Origin: Frankiaceae bacterium
GTDB taxonomy: Bacteria; Actinomycetota; Actinomycetes; JADGOU01
Direction: 5' to 3'
NCBI GenBank assembly: GCA_017882835.1
Contig: JADGOU010000225.1
Coordinates: forward strand, 1-5,083
DNA: 5,083 bases
Shown here: positions 1-5,083 of the stretch, piece after piece
Layout: the number at the start of each line of letters is the position of its first letter
Position numbering within the stretch: the first letter of the stretch is position 1
Position numbers and translations under genes: made by a program
The notes under the pieces: generated by a model
Seen by the model: only the letters and a program-made list of their open reading frames with translations
Database searches by the model: none
Told to the model about the DNA's origin: nothing

Positions 1-50
1 TGGGGTCGATGCGGTAGCGGTCGGTGGCCGACTGGCCCTGGCACGGCCCC

Positions 51-86
51 GGGCGGCCGAAAGCCGGGCGGTCGAAAGCCGGGCGG
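51..86. repeat. 15-bp direct repeat, about 2.4 copies
   Basis: Two near-identical 15-bp units, GGGCGGYCGAAAGCC, lie head to tail at 51-65 and 66-80, differing only at the Y position. A truncated third unit (GGGCGG) follows at 81-86. The length is a multiple of three, so a frame through it would repeat a five-residue block, but no recognisable protein reads through here. It lies at the 5' edge of the degraded upstream region. No function is assigned; slippage or duplication in non-coding DNA is the simplest reading. Confidence 0.7.
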
Positions 87-111
87 CATCGATCTTTGTA
101 CGGGGATCGGG

Positions 112-462
112 TTGCGGGAGGGTTGCGACCGGTCGCTGTGCTGCGGCTTCCGGACGACCTGCGCCTACTCGACCTTGATGATTCCCGCGCGCTGTTGGAG
201 CGGGCGCTGCGCCCCACACAGATCGTCGTACGCAACCTGGCCGTGACACAGTCCTGGGCGCACGCGATTTGGGATGAGCGGGATCCGCACGACGCGGCCG
301 CCCTCCGACGGCAAGCAGTGCAATGGTGGTTCTGTACACCGACCGACGGGGCAGGTGATCGCCAGCCGGGAGCGACCCGAGTTGGTCCGAGTGGAAGCCC
401 TGCGGCTGGACCACCCTGCAGTCGTCGAGGCGGGTCAAGCACTGCAACGGCCGCTGCGGTAG
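112..462 (+). pseudogene. RES-domain protein remnant, frameshifted
   Basis: Two reading frames together give a plausible C-terminal part of a RES-domain protein. The first frame, from about 123, reads LRPVAVLRLPDDLRLLDLDD and, further on, TQSWAHAIWDE and a WW pair at 324-329. The second frame picks up at about 334-340 with HRPTGQV and continues through ERPELVRVEALRLDHPAVVE (LDHPAVVEA coded from 406) to a TAG at 460-462. The join needs a +1 shift near 330-337; the spliced product would be about 110 residues. A tryptophan-bearing strand followed by an L-DHPAVxEA ending is what I recall of actinobacterial RES proteins. Known RES toxins degrade NAD+ and are usually paired with a Xre-type antitoxin; none is visible here. 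The 5' end is unclear, since the first frame has a stop at 15-17 and no convincing homology before about 112. The frame disruption suggests it is dead. Family assignment rests on remembered patterns and is moderate; the left boundary is approximate. Confidence 0.45.
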
Positions 463-506
463 CCAAGTCGAACGAGACGCCGGTCCGGCCAGGCAGGGCC
501 GCCTTG

Positions 507-567
507 ATTGCTCAACATTGCTCAACGTGCGAGATTGCTCAACGTGCGAGATTGCTCAACGTGCGAG
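507..567. repeat. 17-bp tandem repeat array upstream of hisD
   Basis: Three perfect head-to-tail copies of ATTGCTCAACGTGCGAG occupy 517-533, 534-550 and 551-567. They are preceded directly by a 10-base partial copy, ATTGCTCAAC, at 507-516. The unit length is not a multiple of three, so the translation changes frame with each copy, which argues for non-coding DNA. The unit is AT-richer than its surroundings and ends 127 bases before the hisD start. It could be a slippage-prone minisatellite or a row of protein-binding sites; the sequence does not decide between these. Confidence 0.9.
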
Positions 568-680
568 GCAGTGTCGCGGGTCTGTTCGGTGGCCTCGATG
601 GCACAGCGGAAACTCAACTGATGGCCGCCGCTACCCTGAACCGTTGACCAGTGCGCCGCCTCGGCGCCCCGCTCGCCGTC

Positions 681-685
681 AGGAG
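681..685 (+). promoter_or_regulatory. Shine-Dalgarno fixing the hisD start
   Basis: AGGAG lies nine bases before GTG 695, a good spacing for initiation. It decides between this GTG and the much earlier in-frame ATG at 518. The protein from 695 opens with LRRIDLRG, as HisD proteins do, whereas the 59 residues upstream resemble nothing and are partly encoded by the tandem repeats. Confidence 0.8.
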
Positions 686-694
686 CCGCTCGCC

Positions 695-1990
695 GTGCTA
701 CGCCGGATCGACCTGCGTGGCGCCGCTGACGGGACCGCCAACCTTGCCGCCGTGTTGCCCCGCGCCGCGCTGGACGTGACCGCCGCGGTCGAGGCCGTCC
801 GGCCGATCTGCGCTGACGTTCGCGACCGGGGCGCGGCGGCAGTCCGGGAGGCGACCGCGCGGTTCGACGGGGTCGAACTGACCGAGCTTCGGGTGCCGGC
901 CACCGCGCTGGCCGCCGCGCACGCCGCGCTGGACCCGGCGGTGCGCGCCGCCCTGGTGGAGGCGATCCGACGTACCCGGCTTGTGCACGAAGCGCAGCGG
1001 CGCGCTGATGTCACCGTCGCGGTGGCCGACGGCTCGACGGTGACCGAGCGGTGGGTGCCGGTCCGCCGGGTCGGCCTCTACGTGCCGGGGGGCCGGGTGG
1101 CCTACCCGAGCAGCGTGGTGATGAACGTCGTCCCGGCACAGGTTGCCGGCGTCGAGTCGCTCGCCGTCGCCTCCCCGCCGCAGCGCGAGTACGGCGGCCA
1201 ACCGCACCCCGCCGTGCTCGCCGCCTGCGCGCTGCTCGGCGTGGACGAGGTGTACGCCGTCGGCGGGGCGCAGGCGGTCGCGATGTTCGGCTACGGCGTC
1301 GCGGGCTGCCCGCGGGTCGACCTGGTGACCGGCCCTGGCAACGTCTACGTCGCCGCGGCCAAGCGGCTGCTGCGCGGCCACGTCGGCATCGACTCCGAGG
1401 CCGGCCCTACCGAGATCGCGATCCTGGCTGACGACAGCGCCGACCCGGCGTACGTCGCTGCCGACCTGGTGGCCCAGGCCGAACACGACCCGCTGGCGGC
1501 CTGCCTGCTGGTGACCCCTAGCGCCGCGCTCGCCGACGGGGTCGACGCCGAGATGGACAAGCAGGTCGCGGCCACCCGGCACCGGGAGCGGGTCGAGGCG
1601 GCTCTGGCCGGGCAGTCCGCCACCGTCCTGGTCGCCGACCTCGACGCCGGCCTGGCGGTCGCGGACGAGTGGGCGGCCGAGCACCTGGAGGTGCTCACCG
1701 CCGACGCCGCCGCAATCGCCGCCCGGGTCCGCAACGCCGGCGCGATCTTCGTCGGCCCGTACGCGCCGGTCAGCCTCGGCGACTACCTCGCCGGTTCCAA
1801 CCACGTGCTGCCCACCGGCGGCACCGCCCGGCACACCGGTGGGCTGTCGGTGCACTCCTTCCTGCGCGGCATCCACGTCGTCGACTGCTCCCGGGATGCG
1901 CTGACCGCCGTGGCGCCGCACATCCGCGCGCTGGGGAGCGCCGAGGACCTGGCCGCGCATGTAGCGGCCGTCGAGGTCCGGGTCCGGTGA
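695..1990 (+). CDS. hisD: Histidinol dehydrogenase
   Basis: This cytoplasmic zinc enzyme oxidises L-histidinol through the aldehyde to L-histidine with two NAD+, the last two steps of the pathway. The product is 431 residues from GTG 695, close to the usual 430-445. Family hallmarks run in order: RIDLRG at the N-terminus, ERWVPVRRVGLYVPGG (residues 118-133), YPSSVVMNVVPAQVAGV (137-153), YAVGGAQA (187-194), VTGPGNVYVAAAKRLL (211-226) and EAGPTEIAILAD (235-246). By alignment from memory with E. coli HisD, Q261 and H264 (QAEHDP), D363 (GDYLAGSNHVLPTGG) and H422 match the zinc ligands. E329-H330 (AAEHLE) match the catalytic pair. All key residues are present, so the enzyme should be active. It is the first gene of the operon, and its TGA overlaps the hisC GTG by four bases. 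Confidence 0.97.
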   Translation: MLRRIDLRGAADGTANLAAVLPRAALDVTAAVEAVRPICADVRDRGAAAVREATARFDGVELTELRVPATALAAAHAALDPAVRAALVEAIRRTRLVHEAQRRADVTVAVADGSTVTERWVPVRRVGLYVPGGRVAYPSSVVMNVVPAQVAGVESLAVASPPQREYGGQPHPAVLAACALLGVDEVYAVGGAQAVAMFGYGVAGCPRVDLVTGPGNVYVAAAKRLLRGHVGIDSEAGPTEIAILADDSADPAYVAADLVAQAEHDPLAACLLVTPSAALADGVDAEMDKQVAATRHRERVEAALAGQSATVLVADLDAGLAVADEWAAEHLEVLTADAAAIAARVRNAGAIFVGPYAPVSLGDYLAGSNHVLPTGGTARHTGGLSVHSFLRGIHVVDCSRDALTAVAPHIRALGSAEDLAAHVAAVEVRVR

Positions 1991-3108
1991 GGTTCCCAGC
2001 GAGCTTCCACCGCCCGGCCCGGCGAACGACGCTGGCCGACCTGCCGCTGCGCGAGGACCTGCGCGGCCGCTCGGCGTACGGCGCGCCGCAGCTGGCGGCA
2101 GCAGTCCGGCTGAACACCAACGAGAACCCGTACCCGCCCTCGGCCGCGCTGGTCGCCGACCTGGCCGAGGCGGTCGAGGCGGTCGGGCCTGAGCTGAACC
2201 GCTACCCCGACCGGGACGCGGTCGCGCTGCGCACCGACCTCGCCGGATACCTCGGCCACGGCCTCGACGCCAGCCAGGTGTGGGCGGCCAACGGCTCCAA
2301 CGAGGTGCTTCAGCAGCTGCTGCAGGCCTTCGGTGGCGCCGGACGCTCCGCAATGGGCTTTGAGCCGTCGTACTCGATGCACCGGTTGATCGCGTTGGCC
2401 ACCGGCACCCGCTGGATCGCCGGCCACCGGGCGGCCGACTTCACCCTGGCCCCGGCCGTCGCCGCGGCTGCGATCACCGAGCAACGCCCGGACGTGGTCT
2501 TCCTCACCTCGCCGAACAACCCGACCGGCACGGCGCTGGACCCGGCGGTGATCGCGGCCGTGCTACCGGCGGCGCCCGGGATGGTGGTCGTCGACGAGGC
2601 GTACGCCGAGTTCGCCCAGGCCGGCGCCGTCTCCGCGCTGACGCTGCTGCCGCAGCACCCCCGGCTGGTGGTCACCCGGACGATGTCCAAGGCGTTCGCG
2701 ATGGCCGGCACCCGGCTCGGTTACCTGGCCGCGGACCCGGCGGTGGTCGAGGCGCTGCAGCTCGTCCGGCTGCCTTATCACCTTTCGGCGCTGACCCAGG
2801 CGGCCGCCCGAGTGGCGCTCGCCCACACCGGCGAGCTGCTGGGCACCGTGACCGCGGTGAAGGCCGAGCGCGACCGGCTGGTGGACCGGCTGACCGCGCT
2901 GGGCTGCGAGGTAGTGCCCAGCGACGCCAACTTCGCGCTGTTCGGGAAGTTCCCGGACGCGCCGGCGGTCTGGCAGCTGCTGCTGGCGCACGGCGTCTTG
3001 GTCCGCGACGTCGGGCTGCCCGGCTGGCTGCGGGTCACCGCCGGGCTGCCGTCCGAGGTCGACGCCTTCCTGGCGGCGCTGGCCGTCGTACTGGAGGAAA
3101 ACCGATGA
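1987..3108 (+). CDS. hisC: Histidinol-phosphate aminotransferase
   Basis: This PLP-dependent class I/II aminotransferase interconverts imidazole-acetol phosphate plus glutamate and L-histidinol phosphate plus 2-oxoglutarate. The product is 373 residues. Visible motifs are LREDLRGRSAYGAPQL (21-36), RLNTNENPYPP (41-51), NRYPDRD (71-77), ANGSNEVL (101-108), SPNNPTGT (175-182), VVDEAYAEF (201-209), TMSKAFAMAGTRLGY (232-246) with the Schiff-base lysine K235, and LRVTAG (348-353) with the substrate-binding arginine R349. The start chosen is GTG 1987, inside the hisD stop, with GAGG at 1973-1976 ten bases upstream. No ATG, GTG or TTG lies in frame between it and the conserved TLADLPLREDLRG segment, so it has a basic N-terminal extension of about 14 residues. 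The TGA overlaps the hisB ATG. Other class I/II aminotransferases are possible, but motif pattern and context make HisC firm. Confidence 0.96.
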   Translation: MRFPASFHRPARRTTLADLPLREDLRGRSAYGAPQLAAAVRLNTNENPYPPSAALVADLAEAVEAVGPELNRYPDRDAVALRTDLAGYLGHGLDASQVWAANGSNEVLQQLLQAFGGAGRSAMGFEPSYSMHRLIALATGTRWIAGHRAADFTLAPAVAAAAITEQRPDVVFLTSPNNPTGTALDPAVIAAVLPAAPGMVVVDEAYAEFAQAGAVSALTLLPQHPRLVVTRTMSKAFAMAGTRLGYLAADPAVVEALQLVRLPYHLSALTQAAARVALAHTGELLGTVTAVKAERDRLVDRLTALGCEVVPSDANFALFGKFPDAPAVWQLLLAHGVLVRDVGLPGWLRVTAGLPSEVDAFLAALAVVLEENR

Positions 3109-3692
3109 GCCGCACGGCGCGGATCGAGCGGGCGACGGCCGAGTCCACCGTGCTGGTCGAGCTCGACCTCGACGGATCCGGTCGGGCGGCCAGCGACACT
3201 GGGGTGCCGTTTTTTGACCACATGGTGAGCCAGCTCGGCCGGCACGGCGGCTTCGACCTGACCGTGCGTACCCGCGGCGACCTCGAGGTGGACGCCCACC
3301 ACACGGTCGAGGACACCGCCATCGCGATAGGCACCGCGCTGCGCCAGGCCCTGGGCGACAAGGCCGGCATCCGTCGCTTCGGCGACGCGCTGGTGCCGCT
3401 GGACGAGGCGCTGGTGCAGGCCGCTGTCGACCTCTCCGGCCGGCCGTACGTCGTGCACGACGAGCCGCCGCTGGTCGAGCTGATCGGCGCCTACGACACC
3501 ACCCTGACTCGCCACATCTGGGAGTCGCTGTCCGCGTCGGCGCAGATCTGCCTGCACGTGCGGGTGCTCGGCGGCCACAACGCCCACCACATCGTGGAGG
3601 CGCAGTTCAAGGCGGTGGCCCGGGCGCTGCGCGACGCGGTGGCGCTGGACGCCCGGGTGGCCGGCGTACCGAGCACCAAGGGCGTGCTGTGA
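3105..3692 (+). CDS. hisB: Imidazoleglycerol-phosphate dehydratase
   Basis: HisB is a manganese-dependent cytoplasmic enzyme that dehydrates D-erythro-imidazoleglycerol phosphate to imidazole-acetol phosphate, the HisC substrate. The protein has 195 residues and is the dehydratase domain alone, without the histidinol-phosphate phosphatase fused in enterobacterial HisB. That step must therefore be made by a separate enzyme outside this window. The diagnostic motifs are intact: TGVPFFDHMVSQLGRHGGFDL (32-52), EVDAHHTVEDTAIAIG (61-76) with metal-ligand histidines H65/H66, a second histidine motif HNAHHIVEAQFKA (158-170), and the C-terminal DARVAGVPSTKGVL. The ATG at 3105 is preceded by GGAGG (3093-3097) at seven bases and overlaps the hisC TGA. 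The stop overlaps the GTG of the following small ORF. Confidence 0.98.
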   Translation: MSRTARIERATAESTVLVELDLDGSGRAASDTGVPFFDHMVSQLGRHGGFDLTVRTRGDLEVDAHHTVEDTAIAIGTALRQALGDKAGIRRFGDALVPLDEALVQAAVDLSGRPYVVHDEPPLVELIGAYDTTLTRHIWESLSASAQICLHVRVLGGHNAHHIVEAQFKAVARALRDAVALDARVAGVPSTKGVL

Positions 3693-3877
3693 CCGTTCGG
3701 CCAGCTGGCCGCCGGTCCAGTCGCGCGCGCAAGATCATTGTGCGCGCCAGCCGCACATTGGGCGCGGACATGCGGCATACAGGCACAACGATCATCAGGT
3801 TGAGCCCGGGAAGCCGCATCGCCAGGACGACCGGGGGCCACCGGGTCACCGCGGCCCGCCGGAGGGTCGGGCGATGA
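3689..3877 (+). CDS. Small arginine-rich ORF of unknown function
   Basis: A 62-codon frame exactly fills the gap between hisB and hisH. Its GTG overlaps the hisB TGA (3689-3692) and its TGA overlaps the hisH ATG (3874-3877), the same 4-base arrangement as every other junction here. I do not recognise a family. The product would be very basic, with 16 Arg and 1 Lys against a single Asp and no Glu. It has no membrane segment, signal peptide, cysteines or clear domain. About 82% of third positions are G or C (51 of 62), and three AGG and two TTG codons occur, so codon use looks less adapted than in its neighbours. The only ribosome-site candidate is a weak AAGGG (3678-3682), which also encodes the conserved end of HisB. 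It may be a real small protein, a coupling frame whose translation carries ribosomes to hisH, or a decayed gene. Translation is plausible; function is unknown. Confidence 0.45.
   Translation: MTVRPAGRRSSRARKIIVRASRTLGADMRHTGTTIIRLSPGSRIARTTGGHRVTAARRRVGR
3723..3747 (+). other. Strong RNA hairpin inside the hisB-hisH interval
   Basis: The stretch 3723-3732 pairs with 3738-3747 to form a 10-bp stem containing one G-U pair (3729-3741), closed by a 5-base loop, GATCA. Seven of the pairs are G-C. No run of T follows, so it is not a standard intrinsic terminator, and the operon continues downstream. A weaker 6-bp stem (GCCGCA 3750-3755 with TGCGGC 3771-3776) follows. The hairpin lies early in the small ORF and could act in message processing, stability or ribosome pausing; this is inference. 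Confidence 0.45.
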
Positions 3878-4485
3878 GCTGGCCGAAGGTGGTCGTCTAT
3901 GACTACGGCTCCGGCAACCTGCGCTCGGCCGAGCGGGCGCTGGCCCGGGCCGGCGCCGACGTGACAGTGACCGCCGACCGGGACGCGGCGCTGGCCGCCG
4001 ACGGGCTCGTCGTTCCGGGGGTCGGGGCCTTCGCCGCCTGCATGGCCGGCCTCGAGGCCCTGGATGCCGGCAGTGTGCTGCGCGAGCGGCTAGCCGGCGA
4101 CCGGCCGGTGCTGGGCATCTGCGTCGGGATGCAGGTGCTGTTCGAAACCGGCGACGAGCACGGCGTCGTCACGCCCGGCCTCGGCCTGCTGCCGGGCGCG
4201 GTGACACGGCTGCACGCCACCGTGCTGCCGCACATGGGCTGGAACACGGTCACCGCCGACCCGGACAGCCGGCTGCTGGCCGGCCTCGACCCGAACGAGA
4301 GGTTCTACTTCGTACACTCCTACGCCGCCCGGCGCGTCCCCGGCGCGCTGGTCGGCACCAGCGAGCACGGCGAGTCCTTCGCCGCCACCGTGGAGCGCGG
4401 ATCGCTGGCGGCCACCCAGTTCCACCCGGAGAAGTCCGGCGACGCCGGCGCCCAGCTGTTGCGCAACTGGACGGGGACGCTGTGA
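3874..4485 (+). CDS. hisH: IGP synthase glutaminase subunit HisH
   Basis: HisH is the class I glutamine amidotransferase that releases ammonia from glutamine and passes it to HisF. Together they turn PRFAR into imidazoleglycerol phosphate and AICAR. The protein is 203 residues, of normal length. It shows VVYDYGSGNLRSAERAL (7-23), the oxyanion-strand PGVGAF (48-53), the nucleophile elbow GICVGMQ with C83, PHMGWN (119-124), FYFVHSY (144-150), and ATQFHPEKSG (180-189) supplying H184 and E186 of the triad. The triad is complete. ATG 3874 has GGAGG at 3861-3865, eight bases upstream, so it can initiate independently of the small ORF whose stop it overlaps. Its own TGA overlaps the priA GTG. hisF, its partner, is not in the window and would be expected downstream of priA. 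Confidence 0.97.
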   Translation: MSWPKVVVYDYGSGNLRSAERALARAGADVTVTADRDAALAADGLVVPGVGAFAACMAGLEALDAGSVLRERLAGDRPVLGICVGMQVLFETGDEHGVVTPGLGLLPGAVTRLHATVLPHMGWNTVTADPDSRLLAGLDPNERFYFVHSYAARRVPGALVGTSEHGESFAATVERGSLAATQFHPEKSGDAGAQLLRNWTGTL

Positions 4486-5083
4486 GCCTTACTCTGCTGC
4501 CGGCCGTGGACGTGGCCGACGGGCAAGCCGTCCGCCTGGTCCGCGGCGAGGCCGGTAGCGAGACGGCGTACGGCGACCCGCTGGCCGCCGCGCTGGCCTG
4601 GCAGGAGGCCGGGGCGGAGTGGCTGCACCTGGTTGACCTGGACGCCGCGTTCGGCCGCGGGTCCAACCGGGACGTGATCGCCCGTGTCGTTGCGGCGGTT
4701 GACGTCCGGGTGGAGGTCTCCGGCGGGATTCGCGACGACGCCGCGTTGGACGCTGCCCTGGCCACCGGCGCCGAACGGGTCAACCTCGGCACTGCCGCGC
4801 TGGAGAACCCGGACTGGGTGCGCGCCGCCATCGTCCGGGTCGGCGACCGGATAGCGGTCGGCCTCGACGTCCGCGGTACCACCCTGGCCGCCCGCGGCTG
4901 GACCCGGGAGGGCGGTGACCTCTACCCAACCCTGGCCCGGCTCGACGCCGAGGGCTGCGCCCGTTACGTGGTCACCGACGTGCACCGCGACGGCACGCTG
5001 ACCGGCCCGAACCTGGACCTGCTGCGCGCCGTCTGCGCCCGCACCGACCGGCCGGTGGTGGCCAGCGGGGGAGTGGCCACGCT
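4482..5083 (+). CDS. priA: ProFAR isomerase PriA/HisA, cut by window end
   Basis: This (beta-alpha)8-barrel enzyme isomerises ProFAR to PRFAR in histidine synthesis. In many actinobacteria the same protein (PriA) also isomerises phosphoribosylanthranilate for tryptophan, replacing TrpF. Only the first 200 codons are present; about 40-45 more are expected beyond base 5083. It begins at GTG 4482 inside the hisH stop and reads SLTLLPAVDVADGQAVRLVRGEAGS split across LLPAVD (5-10) and VRLVRGEAGS (17-26). Further motifs are HLVDLDAAFGRGSN (49-62), EVSGGIRDD (78-86), NLGTAALENP (101-110), VGLDV (126-130) and VTDVHRDGTLTGPNLDLL (164-181). By alignment from memory to the M. tuberculosis protein, D10 and D170 match the catalytic aspartates. 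R18, R138 and W140 match the residues used for dual substrate binding, which favours PriA over a histidine-only HisA. The loop before the RGW motif is about four residues shorter than in that homologue. Confidence 0.95.
   Translation, partial: MSLTLLPAVDVADGQAVRLVRGEAGSETAYGDPLAAALAWQEAGAEWLHLVDLDAAFGRGSNRDVIARVVAAVDVRVEVSGGIRDDAALDAALATGAERVNLGTAALENPDWVRAAIVRVGDRIAVGLDVRGTTLAARGWTREGGDLYPTLARLDAEGCARYVVTDVHRDGTLTGPNLDLLRAVCARTDRPVVASGGVAT

Larger units (their letters stand above)
463..694 (+). promoter_or_regulatory. Upstream region and leader of the his operon
   Basis: This stretch between the RES-like remnant and hisD holds no credible gene, and the frames crossing it show no family resemblance. 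It contains the 17-bp tandem repeats (507-567). Locally AT-richer DNA at about 600-650 is the likeliest promoter area. A weak candidate is GGAAAC (608-613), an 18-base spacer and TACCCT (632-637); this fits a loose TANNNT -10 but is not convincing. A small hairpin, CGGCG (662-666) with CGCCG (674-678), sits just before the Shine-Dalgarno. I see no run of histidine codons that would indicate a classical his attenuator leader peptide, and no T-box-like structure. That this region drives hisD is inferred from its position. Confidence 0.4.

Noticed and set aside
507..567. CRISPR array
   Set aside because: The units abut with no spacers and are only 17 bp, with no cas genes nearby.
564..597. Stem CGAGGC (564-569) with GCCTCG (592-597) as attenuator
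   Set aside because: Only six pairs around a 22-base loop, no following T run and no histidine-rich leader peptide.
24..647. Single 207-codon open frame across the upstream region
   Set aside because: Only its middle part looks protein-like; the RES-like similarity leaves this frame near 330 and the rest runs through non-coding repeats.
644..649. TTGACC as a -35 box for hisD
   Set aside because: No TANNNT-like -10 occurs 16-19 bases downstream; the DNA there is entirely GC-rich.
518..694. In-frame upstream extension of hisD to ATG 518
   Set aside because: The extra 59 residues are partly encoded by the 17-bp repeats, match nothing, and lie before a good AGGAG and GTG at 695 where conserved HisD sequence starts.
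1051..1431. Alternative plus-strand frame inside hisD
   Set aside because: Arginine/glycine-rich shadow translation within a fully conserved hisD; no independent ribosome site or family resemblance.
698..2353. Long open frame on the minus strand opposite hisD and hisC
   Set aside because: It is a by-product of high GC at third positions in the plus-strand genes; the translation is low-complexity Arg/Gly/Ala/Pro with no family motif. The same holds for the other antisense frames in the window.

Overview
The window is a stretch of actinobacterial chromosome carrying most of a histidine biosynthesis operon, preceded by about 690 bases with no intact gene. The DNA is strongly GC-rich, with G or C at most third codon positions. 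Several starts are GTG. The gene order hisD-hisC-hisB-(small ORF)-hisH-priA, with a PriA-type HisA, is typical of high-GC Gram-positive bacteria such as Streptomyces, Micromonospora and their relatives. The genus cannot be fixed from the sequence alone.

Bases 1-694 are eroded upstream DNA. They hold a 15-bp direct repeat (51-86), what looks like the frameshifted remnant of a RES-domain gene (about 112-462), and a 17-bp tandem repeat array (507-567). A short leader follows, with a clear Shine-Dalgarno at 681-685 that sets the hisD start at GTG 695.

Bases 695-5083 form one tightly packed plus-strand operon. hisD (695-1990) makes the last two oxidation steps to histidine. hisC (1987-3108) is the histidinol-phosphate aminotransferase. 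hisB (3105-3692) is the imidazoleglycerol-phosphate dehydratase without a fused phosphatase. A 62-codon, very arginine-rich ORF of unknown function (3689-3877) follows. hisH (3874-4485) is the glutaminase subunit of IGP synthase. hisA/priA (4482 to beyond the window end) is the ProFAR isomerase, probably also serving tryptophan synthesis. Each of the five junctions is a 4-base overlap of the form NTGA, so the frames are chained by probable translational coupling.

Pathway order is PriA, then HisH with HisF (not in the window), then HisB, HisC, a separate histidinol-phosphate phosphatase (not in the window), and HisD. The least explained parts are the small basic ORF with its internal hairpin, the 17-bp repeat array before hisD, and the decayed RES-like gene. 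I see no clear evidence of a wholly new system: the bulk of the window is a conserved amino-acid operon.
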